Positions 21,970 to 22,138 of a stretch of DNA of 22,138 bases are shown here, piece by piece. The DNA lies in assembly GCA_020850295.1 (NCBI GenBank), contig JADZEV010000034.1:1-22138 (forward strand), in the 5' to 3' direction. Position numbers and translations under genes: made by a program. How positions within the stretch are numbered: the first letter of the stretch is position 1; each line of letters starts with the position of its first letter. The stretch comes from Candidatus Nomurabacteria bacterium. Lineage in GTDB: Bacteria; Patescibacteriota; Minisyncoccia; Phycocordibacterales; UBA9973. The notes under the pieces are model-generated. The model saw nothing but the letters and a program-made list of their open reading frames with translations. It did not search any database and was not told the DNA's origin.

Positions 21970-22138
21970 ATGAAAATACTTAATAAGTTACATGTTTTCT
22001 TGAGTCATCACTCATATTTATATGCCGGAATAGTTGGTATAGGAATAGTTTTGTTTTGGCGAGGAGTTTGGCACAGTGTTGATACTATCCATATGTATAT
22101 AAGTCATTATGGAAACACTCTGACCATAAGTGCCAACA
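21970..22138 (+). CDS. Small membrane protein (partial, N-terminal 56 aa)
   Basis: Starts at ATG 21970 and runs off the window. It begins MKILNKLHVFLSHHSYLYAG, followed by one membrane segment (IVGIGIVLFWRGVWHSV, about residues 21-38) and a polar part (DTIHMYISHYGNTLTISA). The start is supported by the perfect extended -10 element 7 nt upstream. The basic N-terminus and single hydrophobic segment resemble the 47-residue protein on the other side of the winged-helix gene. No family is recognised. Confidence 0.65.
   Translation, partial: MKILNKLHVFLSHHSYLYAGIVGIGIVLFWRGVWHSVDTIHMYISHYGNTLTISAN

Noticed and set aside
1..22138. tRNA, rRNA, riboswitch or insertion-sequence features
   Set aside because: I saw no cloverleaf with a matching acceptor and T-loop, no rRNA sequence, no transposase motifs and no long terminal inverted repeats.

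Overview
The window is AT-rich (by eye about one third G+C) and densely coded. It most likely comes from a Candidatus Patescibacteria (CPR, Parcubacteria-like) genome. The reasons are very short intergenic gaps, almost no Shine-Dalgarno motifs, a Hint-domain surface protein next to a type IV pilus cluster, ComEC membrane and hydrolase parts encoded separately, RNase HI with a C-terminal hybrid-binding domain, and several small membrane proteins without recognisable relatives. The assignment is an inference from gene content; no rRNA or ribosomal protein gene is present to confirm it.

Layout. Positions 1-3923 hold the end of one unrecognised protein, then two large secreted or surface proteins: a 777-residue protein with a Hint autoprocessing domain, and a 408-residue protein with a PKD-like domain and two Ig-like repeats. 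Positions 3986-10208 are a type IV pilus operon: PilB-type ATPase, PilC-type platform protein, three prepilin-like proteins, and a 583-residue PilX-like protein with a large passenger region. Prepilin peptidase, PilT and PilM/N/O are not in the window. Positions 10240-12139 carry tpiA and pgk. Positions 12252-18672 hold a secreted hypothetical protein, a HIT hydrolase, RecJ, RNase HI, the ComEC membrane domain, an inverted Fe/Mn superoxide dismutase, the ComEC-type metallo-beta-lactamase domain, and an 81-residue hypothetical protein. Pili plus ComEC plus RecJ suggest DNA uptake and processing.

From 18706 to the end the content is more accessory. A minus-strand cluster (about 20931 to 18706) contains a 47-residue membrane protein, a possible 22-residue peptide, two related SAM methyltransferases and a LOG/SLOG-family protein. 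It is followed on the plus strand by a winged-helix protein with an inverted repeat over its promoter, and by the start of another small membrane protein.

The most striking signal is regulatory. Twelve start codons lie only 6-9 nt downstream of a -10 hexamer (TATAAT, TACAAT and variants), about half preceded by the extended TG. Transcription would therefore start at or within a few bases of the initiation codon, so leaderless mRNA appears to be the normal mode here. The extreme case is the superoxide dismutase / ComEC-hydrolase pair, where two divergent genes share a 13-bp intergenic region with overlapping -10 boxes.
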